From positions 604,479 to 635,642 of the forward strand of contig MU001678.1 in the NCBI GenBank assembly GCA_010093515.1: a stretch of 31,164 nucleotides of DNA. Reading direction: 5' to 3'. The notes beneath the pieces are model-generated. The model did no database searches. It had not been told where the DNA came from and saw only the letters and a program-made list of their open reading frames with translations. Of this stretch, positions 1 through 10,109 are shown piece by piece. This DNA is from Lineolata rhizophorae (Eukaryota; Ascomycota; Dothideomycetes; Lineolatales; Lineolataceae). Every line of letters begins with the position of its first letter. The first letter of the stretch is position 1. The translations under genes and the position numbers were made by a program.

Positions 1-149
1 GTGTCCGCGGCTAATCTTCGGCGAATCGCCCGATTTTCGCGACCCGCGCTAACTAGAGCTTACTAATGTACATGGCCTCAGATTTGGGGCATTCCGATGT
101 TGCATCTGACTCCCACTTGGGTTGGAATCTTGCTCTGAGCACCACCAGC

Positions 150-323
150 ATGGTCAACTCCTCCCTGCGTGGTGAGTAAACTGCGCAGTACTTCTCTTCT
201 ATGGCGGCGTTGTCACGGATTAGTAAACATGGTCACGTGAGATGACTGATACATGTACTTACCTTGGCAGACTACATAGTTAGAATAGACACACTTCTCT
301 TCTTCCCAACAGGCATGCAATGA
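150..323 (+). promoter_or_regulatory. Putative 5' leader intron and upstream ORF of the atg22-like gene
   Basis: A consensus donor (GTGAGT at 172) and a pyrimidine-rich acceptor (CAG ending at 312) suggest a 141-nt leader intron. If it is spliced, an ATG at 150 opens a 10-codon upstream ORF (7 codons, then Gly-Met-Gln) whose TGA at 321-323 overlaps the main ATG at 320-322 as ATGA. Unspliced, the short ORF from the ATG at 315 (ATG CAA TGA) still overlaps it. The transcription start is unknown, so this is inference from splice signals and frame only. Confidence 0.35.
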
Positions 324-2273
324 GCGGAGCAAGGCCACGACGACCACGATACGCCGGGGAGGACCTACGACCCACCAGCGATAGGGAGCTCTGGGGATGG
401 TACGCGTACACCCTGGCCGCTGAGGTGTATGCTGTCTGTGGCGTGGGTAGGTGCATCTAGGATAGAGAATAAAAGTAGCGCATCACAACTGACGAACCTT
501 AGGTTCATTCTTGCCCGTAACCTTGGAACAGCTTTCGAGGGAACGCGGAGTGCTTCGGTCAGATGGGACAACATCATGTGTCGATGCATCCGCAACAACA
601 GCAACACGGGATCTTATCGGCAGAGACGATGATGGACAGTGCATTGTTCAAGTTCTAGGCATGGAAGTCAGTACTTCGAGCTTTGCCATGTACACGACCT
701 CTATTGCTGTGCTCATTCAAGCGCTCACTATAGTCTCCGTGAGCGCTATCGCCGATCATGGTGAGTGAACTTGACCTAGGCCATCCGCACAATCGGCAAT
801 GCTCTAACCAAGTCTGTAGGAGCAAACAGAAAGAGACTACTCTTGACGCTGGCGTTCATTGGATCTATATCCTCCATGCTTTTTATATTCGTATCTCCTA
901 CCGTTTTCATGGCCGCTCCTATCCTGGTTGTTATCGGTGCGACTTGCCTCGGATCATCCTTTGTGCTCCTGAACTCCTTTTTACCTCTACTTGTAATGAA
1001 CCACCCTTCAATCATACAAGATGTGGACGATCAGTCGGATGATGCCAACAACCAAGATGCTCTACCTATGACACAAATGTCTGCAGCGAGTGCTGAAAGA
1101 GACTCGATCGACTTCGATCGAATTAACGAGCACACGGCAGCCCAAAGCGTCACGGCCTTTGCCCAAGCACGATCAAATCACATGTCTCCCGAGCTCCAAC
1201 TCTCCAATCAAATATCCTCCAAGGCCGTTGGTGTTGGCTATAGCTCTGCCGTCTTCGTTCAAATCATTAGCATCGTCATTCTGGTCATCATCAATAAGTT
1301 TGCTCCGCCAATCTCCAAGACAACGCTGCCTCTCCGCATTGTACTCTTTCTCGTCGGCTTCTGGTGGCTCGCGTTCACTCTACCAGTGGCTCTGTGGCTA
1401 CGCCGCCGCCCTGGCCCACCCCTTCCGTCATCCATCTTCCCGTCCATACGAATCCTCTGCGGCCGTGCCTTCTCGTGGATATCGTACGTCCTTTTTGCCT
1501 GGACTTCTCTTTTTCAAACCGCGAAGCTAGCCCTCCGTCTTCCCCAGGTCATTCTATTCCTTATCGCATGGTTCGTCATTTCCGATGCTATCGCCACCGT
1601 TTCCGGCACGGCCATTCTCTTCGCCCGGACCGAACTCCACATGGGCACCGCGTCAACGGCGGTTGTCTCCGTAGCCGCCACCGCTGCGGGCATCGCTGGC
1701 GCCTTCGCCTGGCCACCCTTAGCCCGTCGATGGTGCTGGGACCAGCGCCGCGTTATCGTTGCCAATATCTTTCTCTTTGAGATTATCCCTCTGTACGGCC
1801 TCTGCGGCTTTTTGCCTTTCGTGAAAAGTTGGGGGGTTGGCGGCCTGCAGCAACCTTGGGAGATCTTCCCGCTGGCGATTATTCACGGGATCAGTATGGG
1901 AGGTCTGTCAAGTCATTGCCGAAGTTGTTACGGCCTGCTACTACCACCTGGCAAAGAGGCAGCATTTTTCGCCCTGTACGCCTTTACGGACAAAGGGAGC
2001 AGCGTGATTGGCCCGGCTATTGTAGGCAAGATAGTCGATTCGAGCGGTAGCATAAGGCCGTCGTTTTGGTTTTTGGCCGTGTTGATTTTGATCCCAGTGC
2101 CGTTGGTATTGAGATTAGATGTTGAGAAAGGGAGAAAGGAAGGAGTCGTGATGGCTGAGAGGCTGTTACAGGGCTTGAAGGGCATTAGGGATGGCGATAT
2201 TGGTGATACTGAAAGTAGGGATTTGCGAAGCGATGAGCATGAGGAACTCCTAGCGGAAAATGACGAACGATAA
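320..2273 (+). CDS. atg22: Atg22-like vacuolar amino-acid effluxer (MFS fold)
   Basis: CDS join(320..446, 503..760, 820..2273), 612 aa, in frame through both introns; CTGAC and CTAAC branch sites precede the acceptors. The family lies in the vacuolar membrane and exports amino acids released by autophagic breakdown. Exon 1 carries the family-like start ([11 protein letters not shown], then ELWGWYAY), and the exon 1/2 join gives [18 protein letters not shown], typical of Atg22 after the first membrane span. Exon 3 holds many hydrophobic segments with an acidic/Ser-rich loop near residues 190-250. Late signatures are [17 protein letters not shown] and [20 protein letters not shown]. The C-terminal tail is charged. 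Length fits the family (about 550-650 aa). The ATG at 320 was chosen because no upstream ATG could be joined in frame. The family call is firm; whether this is the main autophagy paralogue cannot be told. Confidence 0.9.
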
Positions 2274-2493
2274 ACTCTCGCTGTTAACGGAGCGCCGCCT
2301 TGATGCGGATCGATGGGGTCAATCGCAAACATGATCACGAGTAACGAGGAGATGGCGAGGACGAAGATGTCAATACCAAGAGAACGCTTCTAAATTATGT
2401 ATTGCTGGTTAATTGTCTTGCTATCAAGGTACATCTGTGCAAAACAAATTGAAAATTTTCTAAAGTTAGGATGTGAATTTTTGCAAAAGATAT

Positions 2494-2565
2494 CGACCGT
2501 CATGGGACTCGAACCCACAGCCTTGCCCTTAGGAGGGGCACGCGCTACCATTGCGCCAAACAGTC
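2494..2565 (-). tRNA. tRNA-Arg, anticodon CCT
   Basis: On the minus strand a complete cloverleaf folds without an intron: acceptor stem GACTGTT/GACGGTC with two G-U pairs, D arm GCGC-AATGGTA-GCGC, anticodon stem TGCCC/GGGCA with loop CTCCTAA (anticodon CCT, reads AGG), and T arm GTGGG-TTCGAGT-CCCAT. The discriminator base is G. An oligo-T run just 3' of the gene (TTTT, plus-strand 2486-2489) suits RNA polymerase III termination. The internal A and B boxes look intact, so the gene is probably functional. Confidence 0.95.
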
Positions 2566-3411
2566 TTTGAACAATATAGTAGGCAACATTTTTACTATAT
2601 ATAAAATAGATTGACAGTCATGCTGAGAGTATACTATATTTCCATATTCTCTTTAGCTCCCTTTTTATCTAGAGTTGCCGCAGGTACTCTGCACAGGCAC
2701 AAAGTGGAGGGTTGCTTCTACTGTACAGAAAAGATACCCACGTATCTTCATTATTACCGAGTACAACTCATCTACGTATATCTTTCTAAGCTCAACATTG
2801 ATACCCTCCACTCCTAGCTATCTTGCAGTGAGGCAGTAGTAGTGCTATGCGCACATGCACCGCACCGAGCAGGGAGAGATATTCCCATTTACAGCCGGTA
2901 TAAAGTTTCAGTGAGTTTCAAGCTTCCAAGATTCCGGATTCCTGGCACATATTACAGGAACACAAATCAAGGCTTTAAACTTTTGTTGCACAGCCTTCGA
3001 ACCTTTTGCTTTGTACATGCTACGTAGAGTTATCTTTCATTAGGCACGCTTGGCACGATAAGGCTCAGCTCTCGCCTATTTTTGGGGTCCGGCCATAAGT
3101 GCGGGGAGTTGTCCGAAAATACGGCCTGGTGGCGCTCTAGCATACTACGGCTGTATCTCTATATATATATGTGTATGTAAGTTATAAAATTTTTTTTTTG
3201 AAGGGCTATTTCTAGAAACAGCAGAAACATGTTTCTATTAATTATGGATAGCATCTTTAGGACACGTGTCTACTTTATTCTGGGCTTTACGTAGTATGTA
3301 CGTGTAATCTCACAAGGCTTGGAGATACCAAGCTCGCCTAGTGTTACTTTCTGTCGGAGGCTGCTGATACGCGAGCTAGCGGTTAACGACAGGCTCTGAC
3401 TATGGGTGAGG
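2566..3411. other. AT-rich spacer with no gene; possible transposon relic
   Basis: No convincing coding region is seen on either strand; the short ORFs lack codon bias and splice context. The stretch is richer in A/T than its surroundings, with TA-rich runs (for example near 3158-3170) and a T10 run near 3190. Around 3078-3127 TATTTTTGG is followed some 40 bases later by CCGAAAATA, an imperfect inverted repeat that could be a decayed transposon end. This cannot be assigned to a family from the sequence. Confidence 0.4.
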
Positions 3412-3421
3412 GGGAGGTGCA

Positions 3422-3720
3422 GGCTACATCACACACCCACGCTCACCGAAGCAACCGGCCTCCAAGCTCTGCGCCTTCCTGGCCCGTTCCTGACGCGGGA
3501 TTCGGTGAGCGTCACCCCTCGGGGACCTGCATGCAAGTGCGATTCCCGCACACTTAGCCGCTTGTGAACAATTCCCCCAGTCCCGGTGCGGCGCTTCGCC
3601 GCGCTGGGCATAGCTCGTCGGGTCAGCCCCGCTGATTCCGAACGCCAACCTTCGTTGATGCGGTTGGGGACCCGAAGGTCCCTTACAAACTACTGCAGGT
3701 GCGGCTGGTTACTGCAGCCA
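3422..3720. other. GC-rich block of consecutive inverted repeats (candidate structured RNA or repeat)
   Basis: Hairpin-forming pairs occur one after another. They are ACGCTCACCGAA 3439-3450 with 3501-3512 (12 bp, perfect); GTGCG 3537-3541 with CGCAC 3547-3551; CCCGGTGCGGCG 3582-3593 with CGCCGCGCTGGG 3597-3608 (12 bp, two G-U on the plus strand); GGGTCAGC 3620-3627 with GCTGATTC 3631-3638 (8 bp, two G-U); CCAACC 3645-3650 with GGTTGG 3662-3667; and GGGACC 3667-3672 with GGTCCC 3677-3682 around a CGAA loop. The last two stems share base 3667. G-U pairs favour the plus strand as RNA, whereas on the minus strand the last loop reads UUCG. Two minus-strand frames are also open (3424-3648, 74 aa; 3429-3611). 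I could not match it to SRP, RNase P, MRP, U3, 5S or tRNA-like RNA. A SINE or other repeat is an equally good explanation. Confidence 0.4.
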
Positions 3721-3912
3721 TGGGGTGAGGGGCTAAGGAAGGCAGCGAGGGCGGGGGAGTAAACAATGGTTGAGTTTAAAAAGGAGCCCGAGTGCCGGTT
3801 GACGGGAGAGCTGTTTGATTTCTCTGCCCGCTCCCTCGAACGAAAAACTCTGATCCCAAGGAACTATTTGCCCTTAGACTTGGACGTGGTGATACGGATT
3901 GCCATAGCAAAA

Positions 3913-4598
3913 ATGGCCGGCAATATTACTTTCGACGGTAGGGCTGGTTTTTGCGGTACATCCTATTCATTGTGTATGCTCTAACAAGTTCGGTATAGAC
4001 TACCTCGGTCTTTGCGCTGCGATGTTCGAGTGGGCCGATAGCTACGATACCAAGGTAGACTCTCTAGGCGCAGTTATTGCGTGGTTTGCAAGTGTACTAA
4101 CAGCGGTCTAGGACTGGGAACGTTTGCGGAAATGCATAGCTCCTACTTTGAGGGTGAGTCATGGTGCTCATATCTTCTCTCTCCCGTTCGAACGCTCTTC
4201 TGACGGGTAGCCAATAGATTGACTACCGGTCTTTCCTCGACAAGCTCTGGGAGGCCATGCCGGCGGAGGAGTTCGTCCAGATGGCTTCGGACCCGGCCGT
4301 GCTTGGCGACCCGCTGCTCAAGACGCAGCATTTCATCGGCGGCACAAAGTGGGAGAAGATCTCGGACACGGAAGTTGTCGGGTGGCACCAGCTACGCGTG
4401 CCTCATCAGCGCTACAAGGACGAGAGCCGCACCGAGGTTGCCGTCAAGGGCCACGCCCACTCCACCAACCAGCACTGGTACAAGAAGGTCGATGGCGTGT
4501 GGAAGTTCGCGGGCCTCTGCCCCATCATCCATTGGGGTGAGTACGACTTCGACAAGGTTTTCGCTTCAGGCCGCGAGGAATTTGGCGACCAGAAGTAA
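3913..4598 (+). CDS. scd1: Scytalone dehydratase (DHN-melanin biosynthesis)
   Basis: CDS join(3913..3937, 3999..4054, 4112..4153, 4218..4598), 167 aa; introns of 61, 57 and 64 nt have CTAAC or CTGAC branch sites. The enzyme dehydrates scytalone to 1,3,8-trihydroxynaphthalene and vermelone to 1,8-dihydroxynaphthalene, the melanin monomer. The active-site residues known from the Magnaporthe enzyme are all present with an offset of six: Tyr24, Asp25, Tyr44, His79, His104, Ser123 and Asn125. Family signatures include DYLGL, YEWADSYD-like FEWADSYD, RIDYRSFLDKLWEAMPAEEF and TQHFIGGTKWEK. Length fits the family (about 170 aa). The frame stays open upstream to an ATG at 3766, which would add 49 residues; 3913 was preferred because the family starts just before the ITF-DYLGL motif. 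No melanin polyketide synthase or THN reductase is recognisable nearby. Confidence 0.95.
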
Positions 4599-6654
4599 AT
4601 TTGATGCTGCCGCCCGCTGTGCAACGGAGAACGGTCGCTCGGCGGGAATGAATGAACCGGTCATGAACTATACGGGATTACGGGGACCCTTGTGTGAAGG
4701 CTCCGACCGAGGTCACATCGAAGTCTATAGCGTTGGAGTTGCATGCGTGCGACCAGTACCAATGATCAAAGGACTAGTTTGGTACTTGCAGCAACCCAGT
4801 ATCCTCTTACTGTGATTTGTGACTTGCTGAGTCCTGGGCGGGCAGGCTGACAGCCGTCATCGAAGCATCATATATACTGAGAAAAGTAGGACCTAACGCC
4901 GGTTAAGCATGCGTGGCAGGCGTAGCAAGGCACTCCCCATCTACCGGCCGTAGAGTAGTGAACGTAACCGTTCGGAACCGATGCTCAAGGAAAGATAGAA
5001 GCCCAGTGACTGCGACTTGAAGAGGGATCCCACGGCCTCCCATGGCCTCCCATGGCATGGAGCGAGAATCAGTTTTGGAGATGCAGACTTCACGACGCAT
5101 GCATCCCGGACGGCGCGAAGAATATGGTATGTTTTGTGGCTAACGCTCTGGCAGACGATATATTTTGCGAGTTACTCTAGTTCGTAGGCGGATGCAGAGC
5201 AAATCCATCAGGATTGATGCCATTGTGCGGAACACAACGAGCACGTAAGCTTGTCCGTTGATGAAGGGGTGAGAACCCCGCACCTGCAGTGGTCGGCGTG
5301 TGCTGCTTTGGTACCTGGCCACCTATACTACTAGTAAGTACTTGAAGCTTACCCACCTAACGCCCCGCCTCGTCAGGTGCCACACATAGCCGAAGCTCAG
5401 TACCGGGGAAATAGGTTGGTACTCGACAGTAGAATACAGCTACGGATATCTGTCTTATGGGAGGCACCACGGTAGATTCGTCGAGGTCAGGTTTCGGTGT
5501 TTGTGGCACCCATGCCGGAATCTCTTTTCAAGTGCAGCCGCACCAGCTGTGGTGGAACTCTTGCACACGCTTAAGCAAGGAATATCGCCCAACGACCCGG
5601 AAGCAGGCCTGTGGTGAGCTGGGGTCAGGCGGAAGAGGGAGCGGCGGCGAATAGCGGCCGCAGGAGAGCGGGGCACGGCGTGGCCACCCTGCCGCGGGAG
5701 ACGTGCCGGAGGGGAGGGCGAAGCACCAGGCCATGGAAAGAGCCGCGGGCAGCGGCGGTGGCAGCGGCGAAGCGCGTACGTAGCAACGGCGGAACGGGCA
5801 TCGGGACGGCGGGCAAACGGCGGCCGGACGCCGGCGTTGATGTTGGAGGCGTTGAGGAGGCGCGGCAGGCAGGAGCACCCGGGATGGGAGCGCGCGCTCC
5901 GGCTCGGCGGCGGTGCCTGGCGAAACCGGGCAGGCGGGCGCGCGGGCTGTCTATACAGGCATCTATATGTACGCACATGACGCAGATCGACCGCGATGCA
6001 CGACACGGCAAACGCACGGGAGGCACCAGCCAGGACCGCAGGCTGGGCGTGGCCGGAGCGCCACTCGATGACTTGCAGGGGGCGACCGGATCGAGCGGCG
6101 CGGGCTTTTGCGGATTGCGCGGGCCAGCGATCGCGGCATCGCGCACCTGCCCAGGCCCCACGCCCCCGGCCACGGTTGCCAAAGCTTAGCGCTGGCGCGC
6201 CGGCGCCATTGGGCCAGGACGCGCAGCGCTGCTGATTCAGCCGGCCTGCCCTTGGCCGAGCCTCCTCGACCCCTCCCGCCGCTCTCTCTTACCTCCAGCT
6301 GCTATTGCCATCGGCCAGCATCACTTTTTCCTATCGATATCGGTTGCGTCTTCCCTTTGCTCGCCGGTGTTGGTCGTTTGCTGTGTCTTGCCTGCGCCTT
6401 GCCCTCCCAGCGTTTGTGCTTTCCGGCCGTCGGGGTGCGGCTGCTTCTACGGGTCTCTCGGTGAGTGCGCACGCCTCCAGCTTTGCCGACAAGGTTTTTC
6501 TTTCCACCTTCCCGCCGGCCTCGCCCGCTTCCCATCTCCGGCCCTGAGCGCTGCCCCGCCCGCCTTTCACCCCAAAGCCCCTCTCAAAAGGCCGTCGCCG
6601 CCAGCAATTCGCGCTGTCTGCGGAGGCTGGCCGAGCCCGCGCTGCGTCGCCGCC

Positions 6655-6706
6655 CGGGTGCGCGTCGCCGCCGTCGCCGCCGCCGCCGCCGGCCTCGGCG
6701 CGCCGC
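6655..6706. repeat. GCC/CGC trinucleotide-rich tract
   Basis: An imperfect run of CGC/GCC units (for example GCCGCCGCCGCCGCC) lies within the GC-rich leader tract of the downstream gene. It encodes poly-Arg, poly-Ala or poly-Pro depending on frame, which explains several long spurious open frames here. Confidence 0.7.
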
Positions 6707-6826
6707 GCGCGCATTCGCTTGCCCCATTTCACTGCTTGCGCTTGTCGCGCGTGCGATTGCCTGCTCCCCCGGCGTCGCGCGGCCTGGCCCGGCGCAATCC
6801 TCGGTAGTTTGCGCCTTCGCCTTCAC

Positions 6827-6859
6827 CACCTGCCTGCCTGCCCGCCTGCCTGCCCGCCT
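6827..6859. repeat. CCTG/CCCG tetranucleotide microsatellite
   Basis: A tract of CCTG, CCCG and CCTG units (TGCCTGCCTGCCCGCC and onward) lies in the presumed leader or promoter of the RNA-binding protein gene. It is a simple repeat with no coding role suggested. Confidence 0.7.
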
Positions 6860-7609
6860 ACTACTTCCTACCGCCTCCCGGCCTCCAGCGCCCACCTTCC
6901 TGCCCACCCACCTTCCACACCTTGCACCCGCCGCTCCTACCTCTTTCATAGCTTCCTCCTTCCCCGCGCTCCCGTCACGCGCGCCCGACCCGCGCATGCA
7001 TGTGATCTGACCACGCCCCGACTTACCTTCTCCCACCTCCAACACAGATTCATCTGGCGTGCTCGGTTCTCGTGGAACGCGTCCCATCGTGCTTCATCTC
7101 ATTCACGGCCTCTTTCTCATTATCGGTACGTATGCTCTCCGCTCTCCGCAAGACAGCCTCGTCGAGCGCGTGCCCGCCCCTTGGCCCGACATGCCCGCTA
7201 ACATGCCCTCAAGGGATCCCACGCCTATCATTAAAGTAACGGCTCTTACGGCATCCTAGTCCTCGGTGGTTCTCGGGCGTTGTGCCATTTCACACCTGGG
7301 CCGTTCTCGCCATCTTTCATAGACTTGCTTTTCTCTGCACCCTTAAGCGAGACGTGCGGCAGTAAACGGGTATTCACACCTCAAGCGGTACGGTTCACTT
7401 GGCGAAGATCTATCGCAACTGTTGCCTTCAGTCATGCAAGCGATTAACATTTACTAGGTCACCTTTTAGCGTATTCCGGTCTCAGTCACCTGGAGTTCGC
7501 TTGCATAAAAAGTCTACTCATATTCCTTCCTTCCATACTTTCTCCACCTTTCTTACATCCACACACCTTTGGCCCATCCTTCCAACGCCAACGCGTCCAT
7601 TCATCCACC

Positions 7610-9132
7610 ATGTCGTTCCCTACGTATGATGGGTTCCAGGGCCAAAAGCCCGAGGATGGTACTGCGCCTGTTGCGCCGGGCGCACAACAGCCCCAGGTTG
7701 GCCAACCCATCGAGAGCGCTGCCCAGTCCTTCCAGGGAAACACGCCTGGCGCTCCTGCATCGGCTGGTGGCGAGGGCGGCGCCGAAAACAAGACGACCCT
7801 TTGGTAAGTGTTTACCACCGCCGTAGAACACCTTCTATCTATAGTCTGCCCTCCATCGTCGTCAGCCTTGCTGTCGCACCTCCTATCATCCAATAGATCG
7901 TCTTCTTCACCGATCTGATCACGTTGGGCTAATCACATAATCAAATCGCCTTCAACCTCTAGGATGGGCGAGCTTGAACCGTGGATCGATGAGAACTTCA
8001 TCCGCAATGTCTGGATGCATATAGGTGAAACCGTGAATGTCAAAATGATCCGTGACAAGTTCTCAGGGTTCGTCAATCCTCTCCTCCTAACACTGCGACA
8101 AACTATCCTTACTAACCATCATATCTAGCAGCAACGCGGGCTACTGCTTCGTTGACTTTTCTTCGCCTGCTGCCGCGGCCAAGGCTCTTACTCTCAACGG
8201 CCAAACCATCCCTAACACTAATCGTCCTTTCAAGCTCAACTGGGCTTCTGGCGGTGGACTTGCTGATAGGAGGTATTATGCCCTTGCAGAACGTGCCGAC
8301 TTGTTCGCAAGCGATGCTGATTTTGTCGCCAGCCGTGACGACCGTGGTCCTGAGTATTCCATCTTTGTTGGGGACCTTGGTCCCGAGGTCAATGAATATG
8401 TTCTTTGCTCTCTATTTCAGAACCGGTTTCCCTCCTGCAAGGCTGCAAAGATCATGACGGATCCGATTAGCGGCATGTCTCGTGGATATGGCTTCGTTCG
8501 CTTCTCTGATGAGACCGAGCAACAGCGCGCTCTGGGAGAGATGCAGGGTGTCTATTGCGGCAACCGTCCGATGCGTATCTCGACTGCTACGCCTAAGAAC
8601 CGCGGTGGCCCCGGCCCTGGCCAAATGAGCGGTCCTATGGGCGGTAATGCCATGGGAATGTACCAAATGGGCGCACCACCTATGGGATTCTACGGCCAAC
8701 CTCAGCCGATGAACCAGTTCACCGACCCGAACAACACGACTGTCTTCGTTGGTGGCCTTTCTGGTTATGTTACCGAAGATGAACTCCGTTCTTTCTTCCA
8801 GGGATTTGGCGAGATTACATATGTCAAGATTCCTCCGGGCAAGGGCTGTGGCTTTGTGCAATTCGTCCAGCGTCACGCGGCCGAAATGGCTATAAACCAA
8901 ATGCAGGGATATCCAATTGGAAATTCTCGGGTTCGCCTCTCTTGGGGCCGCAGTCAGAACAATTCTGGTCCTGCCGGAACCCCGTACCGCCCTGCGCCGC
9001 CGCCACCAGTATACCCTTCAATGGGTATGCCCCCTCAGCACCCATATGGCAACTTTGCGCCGATGAAGGTTTGTCCTCTTCCCTAACTCAGTTAAAGTTG
9101 CAAGTCATGTGTAGCTAATTAAATTTTAGTAA
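7610..9132 (+). CDS. csx1: Three-RRM RNA-binding protein, Csx1/Nam8/TIA-1 type
   Basis: CDS join(7610..7803, 7963..8067, 8132..8272, 8333..9068, 9130..9132), 392 aa. Relatives are post-transcriptional regulators of mRNA stability (S. pombe Csx1) or splicing-linked factors (yeast Nam8, Ngr1). After a Gly/Gln/Pro-rich start come RRM1 (RNP2 LWMGEL about 63-68, RNP1 AGYCFVDF 102-109), RRM2 (IFVGDL 157-162, RGYGFVRF 197-204), a Gly/Pro/Met linker, and RRM3 (VFVGGL about 283-288, GCGFVQF about 323-329), then a Pro-rich tail. The start has a good context (CCACCATGTCG). Three points are uncertain: tandem acceptors (TAGCAG) at intron 2, an intron 3 (8273-8332) that is 60 nt and open in frame, and a last exon that is only the stop codon. 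Retaining the last intron would instead add four residues (VCPL... ending at 9086). The family call is firm; the exact orthologue is less so. Confidence 0.9.
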
Positions 9133-10109
9133 GCAATGTTTCCTTCATCGACTCTGGGTTTCTGGGCCCTTTTCTCCCTTCCCGTGCATGAGCAGTCTTC
9201 TCAGCCTTCTACCTCGGTTTCCCTTTCTTATGTCCTCAGGGGTGATTTGGTCATTCCTCAAAAGTTATTTCTTTTGCCCCATTGCACACACCAGCACGCT
9301 GTGACTCTGTCTTTCATTTCCCTTGCTTTCCTCTAAGTTTGGTGCGAACAGAAGATGCGCAAAGATTAAGAGGCGAGACAACCTGAGTCCACGGGGTTAA
9401 AGTTGGTGGTCTTACGTGCTTATTTCATTGGCCTTCATTTGGTGCGTAGCTCTAGCTAGCTCAAGCTTCTTTGGAGTCCACCTTCCTGGCGTCTTGACCC
9501 ACTGGCTTTTTATTTTCTTTCCTTTTTCAATCTGCTAGATTGGTTCATAATGCCTCAGAACTGAGTTGGGAGATGTGGAGAGAGAAAACAGCAAACGGTG
9601 AAGACTATGAGCCTGGTGGTTCGAAGCAGCTAAGAAGCAAACACTTTTTATAACGGTTTTCCTCTTGCATATTCTTTCTTAGTGTGCTCTAACTATTGTC
9701 CGACCATCCACCAATGCCTCGTTGCTTGCAGTCTTCCTGGAGCAAAATTATCTTCCATTGCCCTTCCCACTAAAGCCTTTATGCGACTCTACTTAGCTCT
9801 CTCATGTCTCGAGTCTGCGCTTTTCTTACTTTCGGACTTGGCTCGCCATCCCATAGGTTTCCTGCACTCAAGGTCTAGTTTTATATTCCGTGGCTATGTC
9901 TTTTTCCCTTTTATCTGCATACCATCGGTCCAGGCATGACGAAGCTGCTGTTTGTCTTCCTTTCCAGTCTCGACGAAACTTTCCGCAGACTCCGAAAGTT
10001 ACAGCAGAAAAGCAACCACAGCTAATCCTTAACGAGCTAACTTCCTTTCCCCTCTCCCTTCGCAATCGCAAACAGTCCCTACGCCGCGCACGTCCACCCA
10101 CCCCTACCA
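9133..10109. other. Presumed 3' UTR of the RNA-binding protein gene and spacer
   Basis: A T-rich, pyrimidine-rich stretch with no supported coding region. The ORFs at 9136-9336 and 9682-9939 read as hydrophobic, Ser/Leu-rich products of T-rich DNA and lack family features. A 29-codon ORF (ATG at 9936, stop before 10025) precedes the 57-residue ORF and could act as an upstream ORF if both lie on one transcript. Confidence 0.4.

Larger units (their letters stand above)
4602..7609. other. Intergenic; GC-rich leader/promoter tract before the RNA-binding protein gene
   Basis: No supported gene. From about 5600 to 7000 the DNA is very GC- and CpG-rich and open in several frames at once (plus 5611-6189, minus 5625-6182, plus 6367-7010). 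The translations are Arg/Pro/Ala-rich and mutually overlapping, so they look like composition artefacts. From about 6250 onward the plus strand becomes pyrimidine-rich, as is common in fungal promoters and 5' leaders, and GTACGTATG at 7124 could be the donor of a leader intron. A 10-bp tandem repeat (CCTCCCATGG, two copies) lies near 5036-5055. Confidence 0.5.

Noticed and set aside
3424-3648. 74-residue minus-strand ORF in the hairpin block
   Set aside because: No recognisable motif, and the stacked inverted repeats explain the block better than a coding constraint does.
5455-6189. Several overlapping 180-190 residue ORFs on both strands
   Set aside because: Mutually exclusive frames in CpG-rich DNA, with compositions typical of chance ORFs.
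9936-10025. 29-codon ORF before the 57-residue ORF
   Set aside because: Too short and without independent support to call as a gene; noted only as a possible upstream ORF.
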